Assembly (NCBI RefSeq): GCF_000264995.1
Contig: NW_006767433.1
Span: 3,227,521 to 3,291,520 of the forward strand
DNA length: 64,000 nt
Direction: 5' to 3'
DNA from: Punctularia strigosozonata HHB-11173 SS5
Taxonomy: Eukaryota > Basidiomycota > Agaricomycetes > Corticiales > Punctulariaceae
Made by a program: the position numbers and the translations under genes. The first letter of the stretch is position 1; each line of letters starts with the position of its first letter. The notes under the pieces were generated by a model that ran no database searches, was not told the DNA's origin, and saw only the letters and a list, made by a program, of their open reading frames with translations. Shown one piece after another: positions 45,491-57,500 of the stretch.

Positions 45491-46000
45491 TTATTCCGTC
45501 GTTTCGAGACCGTAATCCTCGTGGATTTTGCGGATTGTGGTGTCCTTCAGTACCGCTAGCTACGAAGAACCTATGAACAGGTTTCGACAACGATATCGAG
45601 AAGCTTGGCATACTCGACCGATCAGTATCTATGGCAGAGCATGCAGAGGGGTTTGAGCACATGTAGAACCTTACGCATATATGCGGGTTTCACTTACCTG
45701 CGTAGCATCCTTGGCCTCGTTATAGCGATGCAGTCTCTTGATATGGGCGGAAACGATTGCGTCCGCGTCTTGGTCCTCGCTTCGAGCGCGATCGATAAAA
45801 AGCAGGGACCAGATAAACGGAGGAACAGTCTGTGCGCTTCGCCTTTCTATCCTTACCCGAGGGCAACGCGCATCTCGTCGATTTCTTGGAGTAGTGAATC
45901 GGTGCGAGCCTGGGTTTTCTGAGTAACGCGAAACCGGTCTGAAGTTAGCTTTCGGCCAGCGTTCACGCCGCTGTACCTTTGTGGACGTTGGGGCGTGCAT
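45491..46000 (-). CDS. SWI5: DNA recombination mediator Swi5 (Sae3 homolog)
   Basis: Small partner of Sfr1/Mei5 that stimulates Rad51 and Dmc1 strand exchange in homologous recombination. Five exons on the minus strand: 45977-46000, 45857-45918, 45698-45779, 45614-45628 and 45491-45559. They give 83 residues, the length of fission-yeast Swi5. The spliced protein has a short head, a first coiled-coil helix (LLQEIDEMRVALG), then the family signature AIVSAHIKRLHRYNEAKDATQ, the turn ILIGRLAVLK encoded across the 15 nt fourth exon, and the C-terminal TTIRKIHEDYGLETTE. All introns are GT/AG with consistent phases. The ATG at 46000 is the only one that joins in phase; an additional upstream exon cannot be excluded. 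Confidence 0.87.
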
Positions 46001-46622
46001 TGAAGGGGACGGTCAGAGAAGTCGAACGCGCAGTGGATCTCAGATTGACAAGGAACGCGATCGTGGGCGCGTCGTGTCTTCGCCCGCGTTCCAGATCAAC
46101 CATCAGCAAGTTGAAGCAACTCGGGGTTTCCGCGCAAGTACTTACTGTATCGGCAAACGCAATCGTTCTCCACTGTGACTCCACAAGTTCCCCGAATATG
46201 CAATCCCCTCCTCCGGGTCCAACGAGAGCACCTCGCTGCGGCCTGCTGATGTCCTGGCTTATGCCGGGATATTGCGCTCGTCCCTGTAGGTGAGAGCTGG
46301 ACAGCCCCACGGGCCCGGTGAATGGGAATTTCAGTCTACTGCTTCCGTCAAACCCGCCATCGCCTCGCGCTCGTCTTCTTGGGCGCTCATCAGCGTGCTC
46401 AGGGGAACTCATGTACCTCGAGTTCGTCGCATTCTCGCAGACCGTGCCCTCCTTCCCCTGTGTCCCCATCCTTCGTTGACATAGGATCCGTCGCGTTGCG
46501 TCGAACGCTGACCCGGCTTTAGTGGTGCGCACTGTCTGCCCTCTCCTTGCTTCATGTCCACTGACGTACTGCATGTTGCGCAGACATAAATCTAGACTCG
46601 TTGGCTCAGGCCCGCACAGCAC
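46001..46622. promoter_or_regulatory. divergent promoter region (SWI5 / CorA copy 1)
   Basis: About 620 bp between two divergent starts. A 219-codon minus-strand frame covers it but has no protein-like character and is rejected. Confidence 0.5.
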
Positions 46623-48726
46623 ATGCCTCGCGAGAATAGCTTCAGCGATTCCGAGGGCCGCTCTCTAACCCCGGACTTGGAAGAGGGCATGGAGTTGGAG
46701 CGCAACTTCCAAGAGCAGGTCGACCGCGACCTTTCTCAATCTCCCCCGCAGTTGTTAGGCGTGGACGCCCCCGAGACTACTGCTCGCACTACGATCACAC
46801 CAGCCTCCCCTGTAGCTTCTGCACCCTCGGCCGCTGCTGGCACTGCTGGTGGCGCCTCCCGCGCCAACCTTCGTGTTTCTACCCATCCGCCTCGGCCTGT
46901 ACCCCAGACTCATGGCAGCGCCAAGGACCGCTTCAGAGCGACCGTCCACAAAGTTATGCGGCTGCACCGCACCTCGACTATGTTGGCGATGGGCGGCGTC
47001 GGCGCCGAACCCGGTATCGACCCTAAGCGTGCGGACGCGGACAGACAATTCGGTCACATCCGCCAGGATTGCTTCATCGAGATTATAGACTACAACGGTG
47101 CGACCAGTAGCGCGGGCAGGATGGACAACGCTGGGTTCGTCAAGCTGATGAGCGACCCGAAGGCGAGCGAACCTCAGCCGTGGGTCAAGGTATGAATCTT
47201 CGCTCACATGCATGCCTCTCGCATACTGAACGAAGCTGTTCGCAGGTTCGATGGATCAACATCGGTGGAATTTCCTGGGACGTTATCAAGGCATTAGCCA
47301 TTCGGTATAATCTGCACCCTCTGGCTCTCGAGGATGTCTTACACGTCCCTCGCCACTCGCGGTCCAAGGCGGATTATTTCCTCAACCACCTCTTCCTCCG
47401 GGTCCTATGCCACTCCCTCGCTAGTCCGGACGACCCCGAGTCCCATGACGATAGCCAGTCGTATTTCCCCCGTGGCGCCGACCAGTCCAGCGGGCCGGTT
47501 TTCCCCAATAAGCCTCGGTCCAGTTCACCCACCCGCATGGGCGACGAGACATCTTCCGCAGAGGATGAGAAGATGTCGTACGGCGGCTCGCGCTACTCTA
47601 CTCTCCGAGAACCGAGACTCAGCTACCGTCGTAAGCCAAGCGTGAGAATAGCCACTCCACCTCTGGACATCGAACGAGCGCGGTCCGTCACAGAGAAGGG
47701 CCCGATATCAGCTGGTTTAGCCTCTGTGAGGCCTCAAAGCGAAGCGGCTCTCAAGAGAACGCTCAATGCGAAGACCGTCGCAGCCCTAAAAGAGGGCGGG
47801 TCCGAAAGTCGCGTTCACGTCAAGATCCAGCCTATGTGCATCTTCCTGCTGCGGGATAACACGGTCGTCTCCATCCACCCGAATCCGGACCTCGATTTCA
47901 CTCTTCCCATCTCGATGCGTCTGCGTCAGCCGCAGACTGTGTTAAGAACGAGCGCGGACGGCTCTTTCCTCGTGCAATCGTTGCTTGATTTGATCGTCGA
48001 TCGGGCTCTGGAGGTTATAGACGAGTATCAGGCGAAGATACTCTCGCTTGAACACGCCGTACTTCTGAAGCCCCATATGGACACGGTCAAGTTCCTGCAT
48101 ATCCTGCAAGGCGACCTGATCCTCCATAGAAGGACGATGGATCCGATCAAAACTGTCGTGTACGGCCTGCGACGCTATGACGTGGACCGCTGCGCCGCAC
48201 TTATCGCCGAACCGGAGCTGGATGTAAAAGCCGTCAGGGGTTATATGAGCCACAAGGCGAAGATTTACCTTGCCGACGTGAACGATCACATGGAGTACAT
48301 ATTGACGAGCTTGGACATGTTCGCCGGTATATCAGAGAACTTGATCAACTACACTTTCAACATGGCAAGCAACCAGATGAACGAGGTCATGAGGCAGTTG
48401 ACGCTAGCTACGGTGATTTTCTTGCCGTTGACGTTGTTGACTGGTTACTTTGTGCGCTATATCATCTTCCTCCTCCTGAGGCATACATCTTATTGACTGG
48501 CTCTCCTTGTTAGGGGATGAACTTCGAGAATATGTGGTCCATCAAGCACGGCCATACGGATCTGGTCTTCTGGATCATCGCCCTTCCTATGATGGTCATA
48601 GTTGTCCCCACATTCCTGTGGTCGGATCTGCGTCAGGGGCTACGAGACCTGAGGACGCGTATGATCGCGCGAAGCACCGCCCAGGCACCAGTTTTTCTCC
48701 TTACTGGTGGTAGCCGTGATCACTGA
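46623..48726 (+). CDS. CorA-type Mg2+ transporter, ALR/Mnr2 family (copy 1)
   Basis: Pentameric magnesium channel/transporter of the 2-TM GxN type, in fungi acting at the plasma membrane or vacuole. Exons 46623-47189, 47246-48451 and 48514-48726 give 661 residues. The cytosolic N-terminus opens with MPRENSFSDSEGRSLTPDLE, shared by all three local copies, and has a disordered linker. The CorA domain starts at VRWINIGGISWDVIKALAIRYNLHPLALEDVLH; the helical stalk includes IQPMCIFLLRDNTVVSIHPN, LLDLIVDRALEVIDEYQAKI and DTVKFLHILQGDLILHRR. TM1 (TVIFLPLTLLTGYF) is followed, right after an intron, by the selectivity motif GMN in GMNFENMW, then TM2 FWIIALPMMVIVVPTFLW. Copies 2 and 3 have one more intron before TM2, absent here. 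The last residues after TM2 are uncertain. Confidence 0.9.
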
Positions 48727-49455
48727 CCTCGCACATAGGATTTAAAGAAAAGACAGTGAACCGTCTATCATGTTCAACAATTCTCCCCACTGCAACTCAA
48801 AGGACCAACCGATGATGTGCTCTACCCTAAATCCATATACTTACATCCTACTCGATGTCACATCCTCATTATTTGCCTTGAGTCTTCACTGTCTACACAT
48901 TTAATATTTATCCGGGTTTTGGCGGTGTGCATGAACGCGATGGGATGTGACAATAGATGTCTGTTCGTGCCTGCTTCCCCATATCATGCAAAGCCAAATG
49001 TAGCAGTGAGTATCAATAGGGGACACTATCCTAGTATCACGTGCTGCATTGCAAGTTGAGTACGGCGAGATTCACGCGTTGCTTTTGGCAGTCGCACTGC
49101 GATTATACCGGTCGTACTGTATCTTCAGTGCTGTCCACATTATCAATGCGGTCTTACTACCAGGTTGCAGCTGGATTATGGACTTGCGCTTGCTCTGATA
49201 TGAACTGCGCGAATGTGCGCAGTCACCTCGAGGGCTGCAACTGCCCTAAGCAGGTTATATGCAGTACTCTGCGGGTGGTGGTACTATATATGCACATCGG
49301 ATACCGGCTTCTCCCTTTTCGCCCAACTCAATTCCCTTGCCTCACCGTATCAGCATGGGAGCGACCGTCCCGCACCACTGCCCTTCCCGACCGTACTACC
49401 GAGTCTCGGGCACTCTCTCTGACCATCTCTTGGATAAACTCACTGAATGTCCAGG
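48727..49455. promoter_or_regulatory. intergenic region between CorA copies 1 and 2
   Basis: About 730 bp between two tandem copies. A few short frames, none protein-like. No obvious repeat that could have mediated the duplication was seen by eye. Confidence 0.45.
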
Positions 49456-51632
49456 ATGCCGCGCGAGAACAGTTTCAGTGACTCCGAGGGTCGTTCACTG
49501 ACTCCCGACCTGGAAGACGAGGTCGAGAACTACGATATCATTCACAAGGGCAACGACCCCGCCGGTCAAGCCGCATCCACCCGTATCGGCGGCTTGGACG
49601 GATCTTCTACGACGAAAGGCAGCCGTCCAAACGTTCACGCGCAACGCACATCTACCAATCCCCTGCTCGATGCAGCACCCGACAGACATGATACCATGGA
49701 AAGCCGGCCAGGTCACATCCGACGCCCTGCAGTCCGGACCACCGGTAGCGCTACGGATCGCTTCCGAACGACCGCCAGGAAGATCATACAGATGCGTCGC
49801 ACGTACGCCTTCATGAGCTTGGGCAATGCAGGCGCCGAACCCGGCGTAGATCCTAAACGGGATGATGTGGACCGTCAATACCGTCACATACAGCAAGAGT
49901 GCACGATCGAGATTATAGATTTCAACAGGACGACGAGCAAGGGCATGAGAATGACCAACGGCGATTTCGTGCAACTGATGCACGAAGATCAGAAGAGCAA
50001 GCCGGAACCCTGGGTCAAGGTAGCACCTCAATTCTCTGCGCTCGGTGGAGTCTGACTACAATGTGCAGGTGCGATGGATCAATGTAGGTGGTGTGTCTTG
50101 GGATGTTATCAAAGCGCTGGCGCTCAGATACAACCTTCATCCCTTGGCGGTGGAGGATGTCCTGCACACTCCAAGGCACTCTCGCTCCAAGTCCGACTAC
50201 TATAATCAGCACCTTTTCTTACGGGTATTGTGCCATTCTCTCGCGGGTCCCAATGACCGCGAGCCACATGAACACGACCAGATCAATTTCCCTCATGCAC
50301 ACGATTTACCTGCAGAACTCAGGGTTCTCCCCAACGAGTTTCAGTCTAGTTTACCAAGTGGAGTGCTGCCAGTACACGTTGACTTGTTTCCCAACGACAT
50401 AGGAGCGACGTCGGGTTCACGTCTTCATACGCCGCGCAAACGCACGTCAACATTGAGCTTTCGTCGCAGCGACCGCGTGAAGCTTGCAATACCGCCCATC
50501 GACGTCGAGAAAGCTCGTAATTTCAACGAACGAGGTCCACTTTCCGCAGGTCCCCGGGTGGAGAGCCAAGCCGTGCGCGACCGGAGCCTCAACGTGCACA
50601 CTATCGAGGCACTGAAACGCACGGGCTCTGGACAGAGAGTGGATGTGAAGATACAGCCTATATGCGTGTTCCTGATGCAAGACGGAACAGTCATCTCCAT
50701 CCATCCAAACCCCGATCTACAATTCACCCTACCCATCTCGCGACGGCTACGGCAAGCGCAGACAATCCTGAGATCAAGTGCGGATGGGTCTTTCCTGGTT
50801 CAGTCCATTCTTGATCTCATCGTCGACCGGGCTCTGGAGATTGTGGACGAGTATCAAGCGAGGATTCTGGCACTCGAGCAGGACGTTCTGCTGGTGCCCA
50901 ACATGGACACCGTCAAGTTCTTGCACATCTTGCAAGGTGACCTGATCCTCCATAAGAGGACGATGCAGCCAATCAAGACGCTGGTCTATTACCTGAGGCG
51001 GTACGATGTTGATCGGTATGCCGCCCTGTGGGAAGGGAAAGACCCGAAGGATGTCAAGGGGTATATGAGCTATAAGGCAAAAACCTACCTTGCGGACGTT
51101 AATGATCATATGGAATACATCTTGACAAGCCTAGACATGTTTGCTGGGATTGCCGATAACCTCATCAACTATACCTTCAACATGGCCAGCAATCGGATGA
51201 ACGAGATCATGAGACAATTAACCGTCGCAACAGTGACGTTCCTTCCCCTGACGCTCCTGACAGGCTATTTCGTACGTCGTGCCTACCGCGTAATGTACAT
51301 CATGTCGAATGCTGACCAGGTGGATAGGGCATGAATTTCCAGAACATGTGGACTGTCAAGCACAACCACACGGATGTCATGTGCGTTGGCACGATTCTAG
51401 CTCCTCCAGATCAGTCTTGACGACGCCGGCGTCCTCAGATTCTGGATCATAGCGCTGCCAGTCATGGCCATAGTAGTTCCCCTATTCCTTTGGGTGGACA
51501 TTCAACGTGCATCAAGAGACTTCAAGAAACGTATGATCGCCCGTACAACTGCCAAGGTAAGCAAGATACCAGGTTCAATCAGCGGAAAGCTCTTTCCCAA
51601 ATATAATTTAGGATCTGCGTTTCAAACTATAA
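49456..51632 (+). CDS. CorA-type Mg2+ transporter, ALR/Mnr2 family (copy 2)
   Basis: Tandem paralog of copy 1. Exons 49456-50019, 50069-51271, 51328-51380, 51439-51556 and 51612-51632 give 652 residues. The start MPRENSFSDSEGRSLTPDLE was chosen by identity with copy 1; a frame open nine bases further upstream is ignored. The CorA domain runs from VRWINVGGVSWDVIKALALRY through IQPICVFLMQDGTVISIHPN and DTVKFLHILQGDLILHKR to TM1 (TVTFLPLTLLTGYF). The GMN motif (GMNFQNMWTVKHNHTDV) sits alone on a 53 nt exon, and TM2 (FWIIALPVMAIVVPLFLW) on the next. The last exon is very short and adds DLRFKL. The linker between the N-terminal part and the domain differs most from copy 1. Mg2+ as substrate is inferred from the GMN motif. 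Confidence 0.9.
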
Positions 51633-52047
51633 ACATTTAAGCGTCCCTTAGGTACAGTATGATCGGCGGTTCGTATATGTCATGAGAACCTTTCTGTGGC
51701 TCGTAGACTTTGACAATCATGTATGCTGTGCTTGATATTTCATCCTGGTCAAAGCCACGAATATGTACCCTCCGGATACTCTACCGCCTCTGAATTGACG
51801 CCAAGTCCGGAAAAGAACGTGGGATTAGGAAATGATATATATAATACGTAGCCGTAGTGTTACGATCGAAACAAGAGAAGGTGGTGGTACAATCATACGT
51901 GTAGCATGAGCGCGTGGGCTCGTCATGATGTCTTCGGTTTCCGATAGCAGCAATCCATAGACTAGAGCAGACAGATAATAAGCATTATGAAACGGAACAG
52001 CACGGTATAATCAATGCATCCTGATATTCGCCCCCTGTCACGACAAA
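51633..52047. other. convergent 3' intergenic region between CorA copies 2 and 3
   Basis: About 415 AT-richer bases between the tail-to-tail copies; nothing supported. Confidence 0.55.
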
Positions 52048-54156
52048 TTAGTCCCCGTTGTTTCGCGAGCTGAGATAACGAGAGGGGGTCACCTGGGCAG
52101 CCGCTTTGGCAATCATATGTTTCTGAAACGATCGCAATGCTCGCCATATGTCGGCATGCATGAAGAGAGGAACGACGATGGCCATCATAGGCAAAGCTAT
52201 GATCCAGAACCTACATAGGATGTCGTCAGCGAATGCCAATAATTCCTACATGGTCAACATACACGAGGTCCGTGTGACCATGGTTGATTGCCCACATATG
52301 ATCGAAATTCATTCCCTGCCAACAGAGGTCAACCGGTCGAGCTGTCACTAGGGCGATGAAACACGCACGAAATAACCTGTCAGCAAAGTCAAGGGCAGGA
52401 ATATAACGGTCGCAACCGTCAGTTGTCGCATGACCTCGTTCATCTGGTTCGACGCCATGTTGAACGTGTAGTTGATCAAGTTCTCGGAAATGCCAGCGAA
52501 CATGTCCAAGCTGGTCAAGATGTACTCCATATGATCGTTGACGTCAGCCAGGTATATCTTCGCTTTGTGGCTCATGTAGCCCTTGATCTTCGCCATATCC
52601 AATTCTGCGTCCGCCACGAGCGCCGCGCAACGGTCGGTGTCGTATCTTCTTAATCCATAGACGACGGTCTTAATGGGCTCCATCGTCCTCTTGTGTAGGA
52701 TCAGATCTCCCTGAAGGATGTGAAGGAACTTGACAGTGTCCATCCGGGGTTTAAGCAGAACGTCGTGCTCCAGCGCAAGGATCCTCGCCTGATACTCGTC
52801 TATAACCTCCAAAGCTCTGTCGACGATCAAATCAAGGAGGGACTGTACAAGGAAGGAACCGTCCGCGGAAGTGCGTAGGATGGTTTGCGGCTGCCTGAGA
52901 CGGAGCGATATAGGGAGTGTGAACTCAAGATCGGCATTGGGGTGGATGGATATAACTGTGTTGTCCCGCAGGAGGAAGATACACATCGGCTGGATCTTCA
53001 CATGCACGCGCTGTTTGGAGCCTGTCTGCTTGAGCGCTTCAACAGTCCTGGCGTTCGCACTGCGTTTGCGAACTGCCTCGCTTTCCACCCGCGGTGACTT
53101 GGCAGAGCCCGCGGATATCGGTCCCTTCTCGGTGACTGCCCGAGCTCTCTCGATGTCCACTTTAATGTTGCCGTTGCGCCTGTCCCTGAGCATGGAGGCC
53201 CGCTTGATGGAGGAAAATCGTGAACCGCCGTATGCGGTTCGGTCCTCATCTATTGCAACACCGTCTTCCAGTGGCGTCGGCGAGCTGGACCTGAGTTTGT
53301 TAGGGAACAAAGCCCTCTCGCCGTTCAGATCTTCGAATGGAGGCGAGAAGGTCGGATCCGAGTGGACTTGCGCATCCCGGTCGGATGGATCCGCCAGCGA
53401 ATGACAAAGGACACGGAGGAATAGGTGTTGTATATAGTAGTCGGCCTTGGAACGTGCCTGAACGCGCTGGTGTAGAACATCTTCAAGAGCAAGGGGATGG
53501 AGATCGTAACGGATAGCTAGAGCTTTGACGACGTCCCATGAAATGCCACCGATATTGATCCATCGAACCTGCACGGACTCAGTCTGTAACACCATACGGG
53601 GCTTGAAGATGATACTAACCTTGACCCATGCTTCAGGCTTACAGGCGCCGGCGTCACTCATCATCTTCACGAACCCTTCGTTGTTTAGCTTTCCGACCGA
53701 ACTCGTCGCGCCGTTGTAGTCTATAATCTCGATTGTGCACTCTTCACGAATATGCCCATACTGTCGTTCCGCTTCTGCGCGCTTGGGGTCGATGCCCGGC
53801 TCTGCCCCAACATTTCCCAGCGTGAGCATGGTGGACGTTCGTCGCATTTGCATTACCTTCCGCACAGAAGAGCGGAAGCGTTCCGCTGCACTGCCTTGCA
53901 TGCGGATAGTGGGTCTTTGAGGACGGGGGACCTCAAGGTTGGAAGGTGCTGACGTTGTGGATGGGGCTCGAGGAGCATTGGCCATGAGGTTGTTGAGAGT
54001 CGAAGATGTGGCTTCCGATGCGGCCATGGCCCGAGACAAGGGCGTTGGATCCCTCCTCATCTCGTCTTGGATTGTGCGCTCCATGGCAACCTCGTCTTCC
54101 AAGTCGGGCGTCAAGGAACGACCTTCCGAATCACTGAAGCTGTCTTCTCTAGGCAT
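52048..54156 (-). CDS. CorA-type Mg2+ transporter, ALR/Mnr2 family (copy 3, inverted)
   Basis: Third paralog, on the opposite strand and facing copy 2 tail to tail. Exons 53620-54156, 52369-53568, 52263-52315 and 52048-52210 give 650 residues. The start MPREDSFSDSEGRSLTPDLEDE matches the other copies. The domain has VRWINIGGISWDVVKALAIRYDLHPLALEDVLH, IQPMCIFLLRDNTVISIHPN, LLDLIVDRALEVIDEYQARI, DTVKFLHILQGDLILHKR, TM1 ending TGYF, GMN in GMNFDHMWAINHGHTDLV on its own 53 nt exon, and TM2 FWIIALPMMAIVVPLFMH. Intron 1 is 51 nt long, a multiple of three, and has no stop, so an unspliced message would add 17 residues just before the CorA domain. Copies 1 and 3 look closer to each other than to copy 2. 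Confidence 0.9.
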
Positions 54157-54563
54157 CGCAAGTCTGCCAAATACTCTAGCCGTGCCAGAGAGCGTTTAGC
54201 CACAGGAAGGAGGGAGAGCCGGTGCGTGCAGGGTATCCAAAGCAAAACCGGACTAAGTGATCTATAAGCGGGCCCAGTGAGTTGAAAAGGGCAGTCAATC
54301 TATCTCATAAGACACAGTCAGCAGCGAATGCCTTCAGGTAGAGGATTGTGAGGTTGAAGGGGCGCAACCGAACGCTGGCACTGTAGTGTGGTGTGGGAGA
54401 CTGCCTGGCCAAAGCGCCCGGGCTTCAACGTGTTTGTCAAAAATAGGAATATGCGATGAACATTATCAGCATAACATCGTCAACATAACTACGCGTAGGC
54501 GAGCGCCATCTCACAGACTACTGTCCTTCAATACTACGATGTAAGTGCATGATGCCGATATCC
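54157..54563. promoter_or_regulatory. upstream region of CorA copy 3
   Basis: About 400 bp between the start of copy 3 and the 3' end of the ABC transporter gene, both on the minus strand. Nothing coding was recognised. Confidence 0.5.
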
Positions 54564-57500
54564 CTAACGATGTATAGGCCACCATCGCCTGCGCCGTGAC
54601 GGCGTGCTATCCTCCTCCGCGACATTGGCCTCCCTGATCACCTTCAGAAACACGCTCTCCAGGCTCGGTCTCTCCACTGTGTATTCCGCGAAGTCTCCGT
54701 GTTCCGCTAGTATCCCAAATAGGCTTGCGAGTGATAGTCCACGCCGATCGGTGGGGTCGATGGGAACCTCGAATCGCGTTGCAACATCATCCGCCATGCG
54801 CGAACCAGGTATGCGCCGCATGAGTTCCTGGGCACGCCGCACATCCTCACCCGTACGGCACGTGAAGTGGACCTCATAGTTGGCATAACGTGCAGCAAGG
54901 ATATCGGTCGTGCCCACCGCAAGTAGACGCTTAGCCAAGATCCCCACTTTGTTGGCCAGCGCGGCAGCTTCCTCCATCGAATCTGTACACAACAGTCGTT
55001 ATTGTGGTTTTTTGGAGACAAAGCTGATGATGGTAACTTACGTGTCGTTATTACCACTGCTTTACCCGTTGCCACCGCCCTCAGTGTGTTCCACATGTCT
55101 CGCCGGGTGCGAGGGTCGATGCCAGACGAGAACTCGTCAATCAACACGACAGACGGATTACCCATCAGAGAGATGGCCAAACTCAGTTTCCGCTGATTAC
55201 CGCCGGAAAGGGTGCTAGCCAAGCGATCGGCATAGTTGTCCAGCGTCGTTGCACGCATTACGATCTCGACGTTGTGATGCAGTTCTGCCCCTCGCATCAA
55301 ACCCTTCAATCTTCCGTAGACCGCCAAATGTTCCCGTACAGTCAGTTGAGGGTCTATAGCGGTAAATTGGGGGCAGACGCCAAGGTTCAATCGGGCAATG
55401 CGAGGGTGTCGAACGACAGAAGTATTTTCGATGAGAATGTTGCCACGGTCGGGTGTCAGGTCTCCGCCTGCGGGCATATGAGTGAATGCAGAGACGGGAT
55501 TAACATGAAGACTGACATATCTGACGGAAAAGAGACGTCTTGCCGGCGCCATTGGGTCCAAGAAGACCAAAAATCGTGCCTCGAGATACGCCCAAAGTAA
55601 CGTCATGAAGGACCTTGTTGGGTCCGAATGACTTGCTCACATTCAGCACACGAAGCGCATCGTCAGAATGAACTACAGCCTTTGCCTCTGCCTCAACGTC
55701 CGGACGAGGGATTGTGTTAGCGGGCGCAGCTGTAGAAATATCTCTTGTCGCTTTTCTGGACAGAACAGACCCCGAGTCCATCCATACCAGAACTCCGAAG
55801 AGAAAGAAACTCCAGCAAAAGAGATAGAGGATAGGACCACCGTAACGTCCTATAGTGCCCATGGACGCTGTGGTGACGGGCGCGGAACCCGAGCATAACA
55901 GCGAAAACAGGTTCACAGAGACGAAGGCAGCTCTCATCTGTTAGAAATGTCAGAACTTTCCCCAGTCAATGAATAAGTGAGTTTTACACACCGCGCTCGC
56001 CACAGGAGATGCCATCGATAGAGTGTAGTCTGCCGATGAGGCTTAGATCAGATATAGCTGGGGTGAAAGGGAGTTGCACTGACGAACTATTGTCATCTCG
56101 CGGTCTGCATTAGATGTTTTTGCATACGTGAGAATGAGCAGGTATGCCGCCAGGTAAAGCTTCGGAGTCGTCAATCATGCGGCAAAAGGAAGAGTGGGAA
56201 CCACGATGTTTACGCACTATGAACATGATTATCTGATACCCTGCCATTACCGCGAATGAAGCCAGGGGTGTCGCCACGAAGAGGGAGGTGCAGTACGCAA
56301 ATAGCGTCCCAGCTATGCCGTACAATACCAAGACCACCCACTTCAGAGACAGATCAGCCACTGGCTTCCTGAACTTGTAGCGATGCTTACGAAAAAGCCT
56401 AGACCACTGAACTGCTCGGAAGCAGTACCAAACACGACGATGATGATGCTAGCGGCAAACACAGAGAATATAGAGTCAAATAGAAGGTGGCCGAGCCACA
56501 AGCCGATGGGGTCACTGAGACCGTTGCTGAGCTGCATCGCCTGGACTGAAGATCTCCGCTCCCTGGACACATACAAACTGAAAAAGGCCGGATATACAGA
56601 CTGACACTCATGAGCTCTTGGGAGGAATGGATGACATATCTATGCTTACCATTGCTGCACCAAAGAAAGCCACCCATTTTAATGCCACGAGCGTCCCAGC
56701 ATCCACAGGCGGGAAGTATTGGAAGTTTGCGTTGATGATGCTTGACGTGAGTGCAAAGCCCGATTGGTTGAGTGCCCGGTTGTACAGAACGTTGCTTGCG
56801 AGATTTAGCATCGTAGGACCAGTGTATCCCGGTGCTGTCGCTTCCCATGCGACAAGTGACTCCAACGAGTTCGTGTTGATGGATACGCCTCCTAAGCTCA
56901 AATTCCGGAAATTCTGTTGTATGTCGCTAACAAACGTGGAGTTATCTTGTATGTTCGAAATGTTGAGAGTGGCCGCCGTAACGCCGAGATCGGAAGCGAT
57001 ACCCGGAGGGGTTACCAGGATATCACTTCCCCGTCTTGTGTTGACAAACGTGAGAGGGGATATAGGGAAGTACAACGGGAGGACCTCGGATGAGTGAAAA
57101 GTCGTCGCACAAGTCTTCGAACGGTTGCTAATGAAGAAGATCGGGATGCATGCGCCGCATATAGCAACCAGTATAGCCAAGGCTGGCGTCAGCCAACTAC
57201 GTCGAGCAATCATGACTCGCTTATGGAATATAGTGAACGCTTGGCTGTACGGGGACCGGGGCCGCCCTGTAGTGAGTTGAAGAGCCACTGTAGTAGCATT
57301 GTCTGGTGGGAGTGACTGTATCGAAGATGTTTGGCTCTTTTCAGTGTCTACCTTCTTCTCGGGTAGTGTCAGTGTCTTGTCGTTTGTGGCTATGAGTCCG
57401 AGGAAAATATCTTCAATGGAGGTTCCATGCACGTCGTAAGAAACAACGCTGAATTCATGCGCGTCGGCACTGAGGATGCGCAAGCTAGCTTCAACTGTTC

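Noticed and set aside
45963-46622. 219-codon minus-strand open frame
   Set aside because: It is in another frame than the SWI5 first exon it overlaps, covers the promoter between SWI5 and the CorA gene, and shows no domain or regular composition.
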